This document shows positions 1 to 13,467 of a stretch of DNA of 64,000 nucleotides, in pieces (the first letter of the stretch is position 1; the number at the start of each line of letters is the position of its first letter). The position numbers and the translations under genes are program-made. Origin of the DNA: Albula goreensis (lineage: Eukaryota; Chordata; Actinopteri; Albuliformes; Albulidae); contig CM040743.1 of NCBI GenBank assembly GCA_022829145.1, forward strand, positions 22,914,646 to 22,978,645, written 5' to 3'. Below the pieces are notes generated by a model, which saw nothing but the letters and a program-made list of their open reading frames with translations, made no database searches and was not told where the DNA came from.

Positions 1-894
1 TTGTCAGAAAGCAGAAGCAAAAATGATGTGCACACACAAGGAATTTATTAATGGGATTTGAATGAGAATGTACCTCCTCCACCCTTTGTAGGTTCGCTTG
101 CAGAACTTTACTTCTGACACAGCTACTTTACGTTTCATTTCCTGCTTTTAGCAGTGTCTAAATATGGGTGTTTTGTTTTGCTAATGTGAGGCTTTTTTTT
201 TTTTTTTTTTTGCGGCTCAAATTTAACAGTGCGATGAGTGGTGAAATGTCACAGCGGATATTACGCAGCGCATTCGAAGGTCCGTGGGTGTATGCCATGG
301 GCCGCGGTGTCCGGACCTGTGCTAATTGCCCCCGCGTGGTGAAGAGCATTGTCTGCGTAAATGTCACACCCCTCAGCACCTTCTATCCGCTCTTAATTAG
401 CATCTTTTAGAGCTGCTTACGGGGGCTTCCATTGAAGCGAACTCAGCGACTATTCCAAAGACAATGCGTTTTACAAAGGGGGATGACTGCATGGATCCAG
501 CTGACCTTTCAAAGCTTGCACCCATGGACATAAACCCTTGATAATGGATGTAAAGTTTGTAAACACTTTCACTCAGTGAAACACCTACTTATGTCCCTTT
601 TGGTTTCCATCGCTGAAATCCAGCCTGTTTTTTTTTGACAAAATGGTATTCATATGCCACTCAGACTTGATAATCAACTGATATTTTCTGATAAAATTTT
701 CCATCTCAACATGTGTTCATGTAAGCATGCCTTAACAACCCTGCGATTGAACCATTTTTATATACATTGGGTTTTATTAAAAGGGAATAAAAGTATATAC
801 TCCGATATGAACTTTAACCTGGAAGTACTCATTGAATCAGGCACAGTGTCATCACATCCCTTTATTATTGACCTCCATACAATATGCATTGTGT

Positions 895-945
895 GCTAAC
901 ATGCATAAATATGGCATAAAAAGCGCTAATATGCATAAATATGGC
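895..945. repeat. 21-bp direct repeat containing ATGCATAAATATGGC
   Basis: GCTAACATGCATAAATATGGC at 895-915 recurs at 925-945 with one mismatch, 30 bp apart. Each copy contains an ATGCATAAAT octamer-like core. Confidence 0.75.
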
Positions 946-1738
946 CCCTGCTACCACAATTTCTCACAATAAGGGAGTACTGATTGAGTTCCATCTGCTG
1001 TGTTTACTGTATCCATTCCCAATCAATGCTCTCCAATTCAATCAGGTATAATGCTATGTGTCAATTAGAAGTAAATTGTTTAAGGTTGATTGTTTAAGAG
1101 TGAATATGCAACCAACAGTGAATTACGCTGGCTGAAGTGTCCATTTTGAAGTGGCCATTTTGCTGATGTTAAATATTTGTAAGTGCTAGTAATTGCATTA
1201 TAAGTGTGTTAAAACTCTTCCACCATTTAGGACATTTTAGCAATTGTATTATAAGTACATGGAACCCATTCACCGTTTATGATTTCACCCTTAATGCTGT
1301 TGATGAAATGTCCTGGTTTTTAATGGGATTTGCAGGCATGATATTCAAAGTTTCTTAAGTATGAATATTACTCTGGAAAAAGGAATTTAGAGACATGCTG
1401 CCAAGTTACCCATCATAACTCAACATGTCCTATTAATCAGATTAAATCTCACAAATGAACTATGACCTGAAATTTATGATCCTAATGATGTAATGATATA
1501 TAATATGGCGATGTTTAGTTTAACATAGAGCCCCAAGATAAAATATTGTTTTTCCACTACTTAACTCAATGGCTCCCGGTTTTGTCTCCATGGATCATTA
1601 ATCACAAAACCAGAAATATATACAGGCCATAGACAAGGTAGAAACAGGACATCAACATGGATTTAAATTTTAAAGCAACTAAACTGCGATTGAAAAAGGG
1701 ACTGAACGTGTTTCATATTATTGTCAGTACTAATTACA

Positions 1739-1806
1739 AGGGCTGTCAATCAATTACAAATAACTAATTAAACACATGAATTAATCTTGTTAATGTTGAC
1801 AGCCCT
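1739..1806. mobile_element. short MITE-like inverted repeat, probable hAT type
   Basis: AGGGCTGTCAA at 1739-1749 is the exact reverse complement of TTGACAGCCCT at 1796-1806, enclosing 46 bp rich in TTAAT. The 8-mer CTAATTAC occurs on both sides (1730-1737 and 1805-1812, the latter overlapping the end), which fits an 8-bp target duplication. Ends beginning GGGCTGTCAA are common among small fish DNA elements as I remember them. Confidence 0.55.
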
Positions 1807-4601
1807 AATTACTAATGTATTTCTGTAATTTGGAAGGCATTTTAAAATAATCTAAAGCAACATGACCGATCAAACAGACTTTAAAGGATATGAAATAGTT
1901 GGTTCTTGAATTTCAGGTATCATAAAAACTGCAAAATGAGTCAGCTTGTCAAGGGAAACAGTATCAACAGCCATGAGAGAGTAAGCAAAACAAGGAAGAC
2001 CTGCTTCAAGAAAGAGGAACGGTGGTTGAACTGAATCTGTACATCTGTGACCAGCCTCAACCAAAATCTATGTTGTGAGCTTCACAATTCAAATCACTTT
2101 CACTTCTGCCAACTACTTAACACCACAACAACACGTGATCTGGTGTATAGAGTACAAACCCTAGAGCAGTGGAAGAAAGCAATATGATCTGTTGAATTGT
2201 TTTCTATTTCATACGTCTGTTTAAGTTTATGCTTGAGGAAAGCCAGAGGAAGCCCTCAGCTCACATTTTGTATTCCCAACTCTTTGATCTGTTACGGTAT
2301 GGATAACTACCTTGTAGGAGTCATTGGGTGCGATTATTATTCTTTATGGTAGAATTATCTCATTTTACTTACTGCAGAATGAAGGAAAGCACCTTCTTGG
2401 GCCTCAATTAGCAGAACTAAACATCATTGAAACTTAACGGTAGAGTGTAGATTTCCACCTCTTTCAACTCTCAGGAAACTGGAGGCACTATTTCTGTCTG
2501 GAAGAAAGGTATAATATCCCATTAGAAACAGTTAAAAACTTATATAACCACATTCCTAGAAGGAATTAAGCTCTACTGAAGTGAAAGCAAATCTTCATAA
2601 TTTACTTTAATCTTCATATATTTCCCTGCACATATAGGGGTTAGACATGTAAAGATTCAAGTATAGTGTTGGATGCTATAATTATAGATGTGAAATAAAA
2701 AGAAGGAAGTGTGCTCCTTATTTTTTTGTCTTCAAAACACAACTGAACACTGAGAAAAGGAACACAGCAACATTATGGCAGAATGTGTTTCTTATTCTTC
2801 AAGTTTGAGCTTTGACATTAGATGGTAAAGACACTTCTCTCACTGATGTGAAATATAGGTAACCTATATGAATCTGATGAGTATTTAATTCAATGCAATT
2901 CAGTTGTGATTTAGTGTACAGTTAGAGCAGCATTGTCAAAGCATTGCAAAGCGTGCCAAAATAAGTATCTAAAAAAGTACTGACATAGAAAAATAAAAAT
3001 AATATTATAGTAATAGTACCAAATGTGGCATATTATTTGAAAGTATAAGAAATGCATTGTAAGGACAGGTCTGAAAAAAATGATGAGTCAACTGTTTGTA
3101 ATGAAGTGAAGAAATACACTGGTGACTATTGTAACTAATTGAAATTGCAATATTTATACCATTTAATGGTATGTAGCATTTGAGATGGCAATTCCTGCTG
3201 CACAGAGTGTCCTCTTTGCGTCCTGAAGGCATGTGACTACATATCTAGCTGCTTCTAGTGCTTTGGTCCCTTATCCTAATGTTATTGATCTTTTTGACTC
3301 ATGTGTCATATTTGAATTGTGAAGTATGGCAGTGTCTGTGTGTATTTTCTGAATGCTTTCCTTTCTTGGGAGTATTTATTGAAACATAATAGAAAGGGAA
3401 TCTTTTTCTCAGCCTCTTGGCACTAGCATTACACAGTCTCTGTTCTCTCTGGCTATGAGTAACTACTAGGGGGTGCTCATGGCATGGTGACCCACAGAAT
3501 GGTGAACAGACAAGCTAATTACCCATCCCAGACTTCAACCACTATTGTCTATGCTATAGGACTCAGCTGACACTGAATAATCCCCTACATAGTCTGGGGC
3601 CAGCATAAACATTTATGTAAGCAGACACCAATTTCAATTTAAAATCAATTCTTATGTTTAATAATGATGTTGTTGCATCAATTAATTCAGTTCACAAACA
3701 GTTTAGGACGTAACTGACTCATTCTGGTGCTTTTCAGCTATATCTATGATCCCATCCTGTATGTTGTAAATTAAGTTACTTGATGATCTTAAAATTGACA
3801 TGTCTGTGAATGAATGAATATCTTGGATGTGGAATTTTCTTGGATGTGACTTCCTTCTGAAACTTTTTGTTATTAGATATGGTATATATTCTTTGATTTA
3901 TTTCAGATGTGTCAAAGGGGGAATTATTTTTCCAACTAGTTTTGTGAATGTGTCATCACTGTCTGTTTCCATTTAATTTTTATTTCTTGAAGTCGGACCT
4001 GGAAGCAAGTTTGGCTAGCTAGGCTGGGCCTGTATGCTCATTTATTTGCATGTTCATTTTGGTAATCCACTGTGGTAGACTGTTTTTAATTACGTTTTCC
4101 CCAGTTGATGCTGAAGGTGACAGAGACTGTGTCCTAGCAGTGCAATGCACCTAGGTTATCCTCAATGAGCAGGCCAAACGTGAGAGCGCTGGGGAATACC
4201 TCCCCTCCGCTATGTTTTAATCTAAACGTCAGCCTCTCTGACCTCATAGAAATAATATGTTTTTATTCCGCTTTTTCCATTTGCAATTTATCTTTTTTTA
4301 ATTTGCGTTTTGTGAAATACAGCTTCACCAGAAGCTGGATCACTTTCGGTCGCTTCTCCTTCCTGGCTGTTGTAGATGACTGATGCTCTGCTGTCTCCCA
4401 GGTTTTAGTCTGTTGGAGTAAGTGTGCCACTGCGTGACATTTTCCAGCACCTGCACTGTATTAATTTAATGGAACAATGGGGCCTTGTTTAAAATATTTC
4501 ATCTTCAGGCAGGCGTAGGCTTTACAGTAACTGTTGTGGACCTTTACATGGGAACAGTTGAGAGAATGCAGGATGTATATACAGATATTTTGCTGTCACT
4601 G

Positions 4602-4603
<2 letters not shown>

Positions 4604-4648
<45 letters not shown>
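4604..4648. repeat. (TG)n microsatellite
   Basis: About 22 uninterrupted TG units. Confidence 0.98.
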
Positions 4649-4649
<1 letters not shown>

Positions 4650-7070
4650 ATCTGTACCTATTGATGTATGTATGCACTTGTATCAGGACTAGTATCAGGC
4701 CAAGGGTTTGTGCATATTGTGTGTATGTCTGCCCCTCCATAGTTAAAACCAAGCAGGTGTGGACAGTATGCATAGTGCTTTCCTTGTATGTAAGAAAAAA
4801 AAGTTTATTTTGATTACATGGCAAACAGTTAGGGACAGCCATGGGGATACAATTTCAAAAAGGGCATCTCCCTTGTCTTGGCACTACCTACCCTAACTGC
4901 TTGTGTCTGGTTCCAGCCAGTGTCAACTGGTCAATAGTAGTATAATGTGACAGTGTGTTTTAAGCTGTGAACTCAGGAGGCTAAAAACAGGAGCCATCAT
5001 AATAAAACAATGCAACCATTATTGTGTTTCGTTATGACAAGCGAAGTATTTTAATCTTTCAGTGTGAATGACAGCACATGTCCATGGCATCAGTCACAAA
5101 GTGTCACTTCTGAAATCAGAGTAAGCTGTTTGCTTCTTTTTAGTCTTGTCAGTCAATAAGAAACCAAAGTCTCACCTTTTCTGCAATCTGAAACCAAAGC
5201 TGTATCAGTCAGAAAACCTCTTCTGAGTCTGCTTTGAGAGGATGTAGTGTGGGACCCCTCTCCTCTGTGTTGTACAGGACAATGACACCTTACCCCGCGT
5301 AATGAAAACTGGAAAAGAGTTAGCTGTCAGATGCTGCTGCGCTGTCATTAAATCATTAATAGATTTAAGCAGGTTTTCGTCTTGGAAGACAGGTACCAGA
5401 TGTTGTTTGAAGTGTTATGGTGTTACCAGGGTTATTAAAATAGAGTTAGGACTGCACATCGGTGCCAAACCAGAACTACAAAGCCCCATTTGTTTTTGTG
5501 AGCATTTTACTTATGATTTGGCACCAGCGTGTCAATATATCACAGTCTTTTTTAGCCATATTTTATTAACCCTGGTTTTTACCAGGAAGTCCAATCAGGG
5601 TATGATAATACAGATGACCCAATAGCCAAGGACCACCCACATGTAGCACTGTGGTCGCCAGAACAGAGCAGTACATTTTGCCACACAATTTTCTTTGGAA
5701 ACATAATACATTGAACAATATTTTAAATAAACAATCAATTTGTTTCAGAATTATGCTAATCATGAAATGAATTGTATATTGCCTATATGCAACCAATTAA
5801 GCCAAGTGCTTAATTGATGTCTTATGAAGAATTAGATAAATGAAGTTGAGAGGCAGTTTCAAGCTAGTGTTGCCTCCTCACCCACTGGACAGGTCTGTAG
5901 CTTCTTCTCAGGAGTTACTAAAGACAGAACATTATTTGTGGTCTGTGATTAATCTTAATTTCTGTGTTGCATCACAAATTGTTTAATAAATGAACATTTT
6001 TTTTTACAATGGTTTATCAAAATTAATATATTACATGTGTATATATCCATGCATATACTTGTTTGCCAAGTTACATTTTAATGTGTGACAGTTAGGCTGC
6101 TAAAATAAAATTTACAAATTATCTTCACTGCACTTAATTTGGAATGAGTGAATTTTTGAATGTATATTGTGGTCTGGTTAGCACGTACATTTAAGTCTGG
6201 TTGTTTTTACTTGCACCATTTCATTTTCTATTAAATTGGAAATACAATATGAAAATATATAATTAAAATACATAAATACATTTCATATATTTTAAGTAAG
6301 TAAAGTAAAAATATATAATTTTCTAATATCACAGTCTTATTTTTAAATTAATTTTAGGTGTTTTAAATAAATGATTGGATTTGAAATATGGCTACCATAT
6401 TCAATGGAAAAAGGTATCTGTCCTGCTGATTCATTTTGAAGCTTCTACTCAGAATGTTTGAGGTGGTGAATTTTTCTGGGTCCTGACTAGAGTGTTCACT
6501 GTGGGCTTTGAGTTATACTTGACTCAACGCGATTGTGGTATGGTTATATTTTAAAAGGTGATTGTTGCTATTTTGTAAATTTTGAAAGCAGAAATAGTGT
6601 ATGACAGAAAAATAAGAAGCTTTCCCTCTGTAAAAAATGGGATCACAACTTCTTTTTGTTTACACATGTATACATACTGTATATTACTATGGGGAGACCT
6701 GAGCTCTATGTAGGTTCCGACTTTCCACAATGTGACTTGTGAGTCAGTTTTGTGCCAACTCCTGGGGCTTTTTTCAGTGCGGTTACAAAAGCTCCTAAAT
6801 CGCACCGTCGGCGGATTTCCACTATGAAAAAGCACTTCTTGTTCATTTGTTGTTTTTTTTCCCCCTCCCTTGAAAACTTTATGGTCCCCAAAGACGTCCA
6901 TCAAGAGGGATTAACAAGGCAGTAATGCTGTACTGTACCTGCACAATTCACTGTCAGTCGCTATTTAAGGACACATATGCTATTTATATCTCTCACTCTA
7001 CTGTTACCACCTTCCCCTCTGAAGGCTGACACTTTCTCTGCTGTTCTATTGTGCCACCCCAGAGCTGCCA

Positions 7071-7790
7071 TCAGCTCCCCTCTCCAAAACTGTTCCATGA
7101 CCCCCATCAGCTCCCCTCTCCAAAACTGTTCCATGTCCCTTCAGCTCCCCTCTCCAAAATTGTTCCATGTCCCTTCAGCTCCCCTCTCCAAAACTGTTCC
7201 ATGTCCCATCAGCTCCCCTCTCCAAAACTGTTCCATGTCCCATCAGCTCCCCTCTCCAAAACTGTTCCATGTCCCTTCAGCTCCCCTCTCCAAAACTGTT
7301 CCATGTCCCTTCAGCTCCCCTCTCCAAAACTGTTCCATGTCCCTTCAGCTCCCCTCTCCAAAACTGTTCCATGTCCCCCATCAGCTCCCCTCTCCAAAAC
7401 TGTTCCATGACCCCATCAGCTCCCCTCTCCAAAACTGTTCCATGTCCCTTCAGCTCCCCTCTCCAAAACTGTTCCATGACCCCCATCAGCTCCCCTCTCC
7501 AAAACTGTTCCATGTCCCATCAGCTCCCCTCTCCAAAACTGTTCCATGTCCCATCAGCTCCCCTCTCCAAAACTGTTCCATGTCCCTTCAGCTCCCCTCT
7601 CCAAAACTGTTCCATGTCCCATCAGCTCCCCTCTCCAAAACTGTTGCATGACCCCCATCAGCTCCCCTCTCCAAAACTGTTCCATGTCCCTTCAGCTCCC
7701 CTCTCCAAAACTGTTCCATGTCTCCTCAGCTCTCCTCTCCAAAACTGTTCCACATCCCTTCAGTCCCCTCTCCAAAACCGCTCCATGTCC
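7071..7790. repeat. minisatellite, ~34-36 bp unit, about 21 copies
   Basis: The core AGCTCCCCTCTCCAAAACTG recurs about every 34-36 bp from 7073 to about 7760, followed each time by TTCCATG and a short CCC(A/T)TC spacer. The last two copies are degenerate and fainter relics continue to about 8060. Units of mixed length leave several frames open, giving long but meaningless open frames on both strands. Confidence 0.95.
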
Positions 7791-8066
7791 TATCAACCCT
7801 CCTGCCTACAATCTGCTCAGGAGTTCTTCAGTGCTACTTCCATATCATGTCACTTTTCCTGTGCCCCATATTACAAAATGACCCGAGTTTCACCAGCCCC
7901 TATCTCTAATTTTCCTGCCTCATCATCCATCCTGATCCCCTCCAAAGCTTCTCGAACATCACCCCCCACCAAAATCTTTTCAGCACCGCAGCAGCTTTCC
8001 TCAAAAATTCCACTCTGCATCCCCTCCCAAACCGGTCTACATCCCATCAGCCCCCTCTCATACATT

Positions 8067-8381
8067 AGGGGCCGTGAGCTGAGCGAAGGGGACGGGACGC
8101 GTTGTCTGAAATCTGCGTGGCGTGCTGTTTTTTTTCGTCAAGTGCTTTTGGAGTTTAGGGTGTGTGGCGTGCATTGTGGGTGTGCTGTGATGGAGCTCTC
8201 AGTTTGCAGCGTGTGGTTCCCGTCTCCTCCACGTGCCGAGATCCTTCCCCATTGGTACACCTGCCGCGTGCGGGTCAGTGCATGCGAGCGTTCCTTCATG
8301 CCGTCATCGATCAGGGCTGGCGCCACTTTCCCCACACCTGCGTGGCCGACACGTGTAGAGTCCCCGAGGTGCGCGCGGAAG
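8067..8381. promoter_or_regulatory. CpG-rich patch in intron 1
   Basis: By eye there are about 28 CpG dinucleotides in about 315 bp, whereas the surrounding intron has very few. It follows directly on the decayed end of the minisatellite. It could be an unmethylated alternative promoter or enhancer, but no exon 1-like coding or clear donor was found. Confidence 0.45.
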
Positions 8382-9560
8382 GAGGGGTAGGTTTATATTA
8401 ATCTCTCACCTGCGGCCTGTGGCTCCTATTTCCCTTTTCGCTCTGTTTCTGCCTTTCTCTCTCTCCTCTCCTTTTACTGTCCGATCTTTTGGACCTCTGA
8501 TTGTTCCAGTTTATCTTTTCACCTTCTCTCATACTACTTCATTGCCCTTTTCCATAAGTGAATGAACCCCTCAGGCATGGGTAAAATGCTTGCTCACTAT
8601 TTCATTGAGGAGGTAAACTCTGTGGAGTGGCTGGTAGACCACTAGAATTATGAGAATTCTAGTTTAAAATACAGATATAATAACCTCAGAAAAGGATACT
8701 TCCTATGCAAATAAAAAAAATTACATGCTGAAAAATAAGTGTGTTTTAACAGTCAAAATTTACATTGTCACCAACCACATTGAATACAGTACTTTCAATG
8801 AGGCAAATGACAATATGTTGAAACTAAATCAATATACTCTAAATATCCCTTTTTTCTTCCTCATGTTGAGCGGTTTGTTATAATTGGACTTACACCCCTC
8901 TGTGGTTTGTTGGAGTGAATTTAAATCCGACTTTTTTAAAAATCACCTTTGCTACACAACACCAATAGTGATAGTATGGAATGCTGGAAAATTTCAGTAT
9001 TTACTTTCTCTGTTTGATCTGATATTAAAACACTGTTTCTTTTTTGAGTCCAGAAAGAATTAGACCAGTATACCCTTTTTTTCCTCTCTCGCATATATTA
9101 CACTGTGTAAACTGAAAAGTCCAGGACATTTCACTGTACCCAAGCTCCACGCAAGTGGTAGCAATCAGCAATGCAAACAGAGGTAGCGGCTGACCTACAG
9201 AAAATTTGGCATTGACGGTCAGGCTGAACTGTACCCTTCTGCTAAGATGAGGGTGTTTGGTTTGTTTTTCTAGTGAGGTGTCGGACAGTGGAAACTCCTG
9301 TGGCTGTCAGTGCCTCATTCCCTCCTCCCCCTCGATCTCATTGGCAGGGTGGCACCAATGACCTCCCTGACTCATTCCCTGCACTGTGAGGTAACCACAG
9401 TGATTATTGCCAGGAATTACTATGGTAAAAGAGGGCCGGGGGGGGGTCAGGCATGCCTCAGGAACTTATGGGATGTCTACATTGGGAGCGTCCCCTCGGA
9501 CAGTAGGAGAAAACATGGAGCAATGCTATATTTATTGTGACCAGGTCTGTACTTGTCTAA

Positions 9561-9674
9561 TGGCTGTGGTGAGAAGAGGATATAATACATACTGCCCATA
9601 GTTGCCCAGACAACATATATCATGTCTGGGCACCTATGGACAATATGTATCATATCCACTTCTCACCATAGCCA
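9561..9674. repeat. near-perfect 52-bp inverted repeat with 10-nt loop
   Basis: Left arm 9561-9612 pairs with right arm 9623-9674 at 46 of 52 positions, enclosing the loop ACATATATCA. It can be a palindromic MITE or a miRNA-like precursor. Confidence 0.92.
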
Positions 9675-11188
9675 TAAGTGTGTGTGATCTAAAATATGTG
9701 AAATAGAAACAGTCTTGGAAAAATTTGAAAGATCTATAAGGGATGTAACATTATTTCAGATAAACAAGCTTATAAACATGTTTCATATACATAAAATGAA
9801 TATGAAAAATTTATATGAGCCCATTTACAGGTCATTTGACCTGATGAATAGCAAATATGGTTATTATATGTTCTAAATCAAACAGCATCTAAGCAGACAG
9901 GTGCTGTCTTCAGTAGCTGCTATAGCAAAGATTGACTGGCTGTTCGTTGGCTTGACTGCTAGCATGCAGATGTGAAACTGAACAGCCTGACATTCATACA
10001 AACTGTTAATACAGGGGAATTAATTATATTAATAAACTACTATACCACTGTACAATATCTGGTATGCATTCATGTTCATATTCTTTATTTGCATTTTCTC
10101 CCAGATTGCCCATTTTTATCCCTTTTTCCCCCAGCCTGAACTCAACAAAACTTGTTGATCTCCCTCAAGCCACCTTTTCCTGCCGACGTCAGGAGGATAG
10201 AGCCGTAGGCACGTGACTCCTCCGATTCATGTGACAATTAATCTTACGTCTTTTCACACTGTAACCACACCACCAGTTGTATACTGCCCAAGAGGATTAC
10301 AAGGTCAGCACTCAATTCATGCACTCACACTTTCCTGGCCTGACCAGGAGCGACTGCTAGAGAGAGATCAGACCAATGAAACTAGTCGACTGACAGACCT
10401 CTGTCCATAGCCAGCAATGGCACAGCTGGGATGTTAACACCCAGTCTCAGGGCTCAAGCTTGCTTTTGAAATTAACATTAACTTGCGTGAACTGAGCAGC
10501 GGCTACATATTTACAGTAGGGTGCAAATGGGAAAGTGATCTCAGACTTTTGGACCCTATATGTATATATTTTGTAAGATTAATGCAAATAATATGCAAAG
10601 ATAAAATTCAGGCATATAAGACTCACTCCTTATTGTTACCATCTTGCTCTCTGTAGTGTACGGACTGTGCAAAAAATCAGTTGCCGTTTTTACTGTACTG
10701 CATTTGTTGGACAGTTTTTATTTGAACAGTGGAGAGAAGCTGTTTATTTTCCGAATAGTTCTTTATTTATTCATGTATTCATTTATTTATTTTTTAAGTC
10801 ACGTTACCACTGGCATTTCATCTAAGGTTTCAAATGTATTCCCTCACCTTTTTAAAACTACACTCTCACGTGGCCACATAGAATTCTCTCTGGCTGTCTG
10901 TATCAGTATCCACCGGCATATGATACTCAATTACAGATGACAGGTTCTTTGTGATATTAAATTTTTTTGAATGGCACCGAAAAAACACTGACGAACGAGC
11001 TTTTATTTGACCTCGGGACAAAAGTTGCTGATTTTGATGTTTTGTTTCTGAGTTGTTTTTAATTGACTTTTCAATGGGGGGGCGGGACGGGGTTAAAATT
11101 GACGTCTCAGCTGAAATGTGACCTCTTCAACATGGACATTTCATGCTCCAGTGTATCTGTCTTTTTATCCCTGTTCATCATTTTTTGT

Positions 11189-11216
11189 CTAACTATAGAT
11201 TTTTTTCTATAGTTAG
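11189..11216. repeat. 11-bp perfect hairpin
   Basis: CTAACTATAGA at 11189-11199 and TCTATAGTTAG at 11206-11216 are exact reverse complements around a six-base T loop, with T-rich and A-rich flanks on either side. Confidence 0.8.
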
Positions 11217-13089
11217 AAAAAATAAGCATTTTTAGTTGTTTTTGTTTTTTTGTACTTCCCCATTGGGATACTTGTAATTCAGTACTGGCACTTTGGATAT
11301 TAGCTTTCAGGATCAGTGTTGTGTTCTGGGATCAACTTACTTTTTATTTTGATCAATAGCAGAGAGGTAGAGATTGAACGGGCAAGGGGTCGTTTGGGTC
11401 CCCACACCTGCTTAGCTGTGAAAGATGAATGAGATGAACATCACAGTTTCCAAAAATAGCTTTTCAGTACTGGATTCAATCAACATTTGTCCTTTACTTA
11501 AACCCACAATTAAATGTATATGTTTGCATTTTTAATTCACAAACACAGGCAGTTTGATGGTCACTGAACAGGCCGACTCTGCTCAAAAAAGAGACGCTGC
11601 CGAGCATGAATGGAATTGAAGGGGAGGTTCTGAGTGTATCCAGTTGGCGACTGTGTGGGTAGCAAACACGCATTTTAAGTTCTTCAACAGAGGCAGCTGT
11701 GTTGTCTGGTGCCCTTAGTTTACTGGAGCTGAATCTGGATCTGGAGCCATGCGTTTTACCAGAGTATGTCCATAACCAGGATATGTCCACTGGGTATAAA
11801 ACCAGCTGTATGAAAGAGCCTCAGTACTGTATGTGTGGGGTTTGAATAAGTCATGAATAACAGGTAACGTTGCAGAAGACCTTACCCATGCATTAAAACT
11901 TGCTCCCTCCCTCCTCACTTAATAACCATAGAGACATATGCTTATGCTTACCCGCTGACATATTTATGCGCATCCATTCACTCTCTCCCATGTCAGACCA
12001 ACGATTCACCTCAGCAAGCTGGCAGAACAGGATGTGACGCAACTGCGGCGTGTTTGTTTGCTTCTTCATTCACCCTCAGACGTTAAGTAAGGCTTCCTGG
12101 TGCCTGAGTTTTGAGGTTCAAGTTGAGGGTGGTGTCTGGAAAAAAGACAAGGCTTCAATACACACGCATTGTGTGGTGAGTCAGGAGGCTCAGTGTGCGT
12201 TTACCCAGATTGAAGTCTCCAGACACACATTATTGATTCAGTCATCCATATTGGCTTCTGCGGTTGGTTGTTTTAACTGGCTTGCTTTCCAATCTGGGCA
12301 CTTGCTGGCAGTGGAAATAGCGCTACATCCACAAGGCCCTGTGAGCCACAAAACCTGAACTATATTTGCCTGCTCTGTTGAGGGAGCACCGGCATTAATT
12401 TTACAATTGCAGCAGATGAGTTTGTTATTTGGGACTAACAATCCCTCTCTCTGGATGTTAGCCATCATATGATCCTGGCTGGCAATAAGAGAGCAAGGCT
12501 TCATATATTCTGCAATCGGGGAGCAAGCTAACTCTGTCATTCAGTCAAAAAGGTGCCATTATTTGTATTCTTTTCAGAAGGAATTTTCTCATCAGAAGTA
12601 ATGAATCACAATGAATATTATTTTGTTTTAACTACCATAGTTACTACTTTCATATAATTTTGTTTGCTCTGTCTTAAGATCCTGATATCCATAACCAGTA
12701 TAAGTACATTTATCAATGTAATACTTTATTGATGTTATTATATTAGGTTTATTCTTGTGCATTTTGCCAATGGAAAGTGGAATTCCACTCTGTAATGTTG
12801 ATTCCACTCAAGGTGAAAGGGTAGACTGTGAAACATAGACTGTGCTATTATTGGTTTAGGGCTATTAGTGCATACAGACAGCATAGACAAACTACTAGTG
12901 ATTGGGCTTGAACCTTTCATCCCCAGTCAGAGAAAAATGTATGAAAGTATGAAATGAAAGGAGGAGCCCTTCTCTTTCTCTTTTTCCTGTTCTCTGTTCT
13001 CTCACTGGGTACAATTGTAAATAAACAGGTTGTTTCCTCTGTGGCTCTCGCCTTATCTCTTCCCATCAGTTTTAATTCATCCCTTGCAT

Positions 13090-13092
<3 letters not shown>

Positions 13093-13121
<29 letters not shown>
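13093..13121. repeat. (CT)n microsatellite
   Basis: CT-rich tract with a pure core of about ten units in intron 1. Confidence 0.9.
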
Positions 13122-13123
<2 letters not shown>

Positions 13124-13467
13124 CCTTTTTTCCAATTAGACCGACTTGTTGCCATGGCTACAGAGCTACAACAGCACGTGTGTTGTTGATGTTGTATCTT
13201 GACAGTTTTAATTAGTTAATTAAAAATTAATTAATGTTCTCCTCATCTAAGCAGGAATTGTGATAGCGAGGAACAGACATCATGCCCACACTTTTATAAA
13301 CTCAAATAGGACTAAATTTGATTTCCACGTGCACCAGTTTTTTTTTGTTGTTTTCGTTGATAGATTGATTTTCTTTTGTTGTTTTTGTTGATAGATCTGC
13401 GTGGTCAGTGTAATGGGAGATCAGAGAAGCAGCTAGAATGATGGAAGATTTGGCCATTGAAATCTTG

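Noticed and set aside
7071-7790. CRISPR array
   Set aside because: Units are contiguous with no unique spacers, and the DNA is vertebrate.
7167-8390. 407-codon open frame
   Set aside because: It is produced by the 34-36-bp minisatellite, which is open in several frames on both strands; no start context, splice structure or family.
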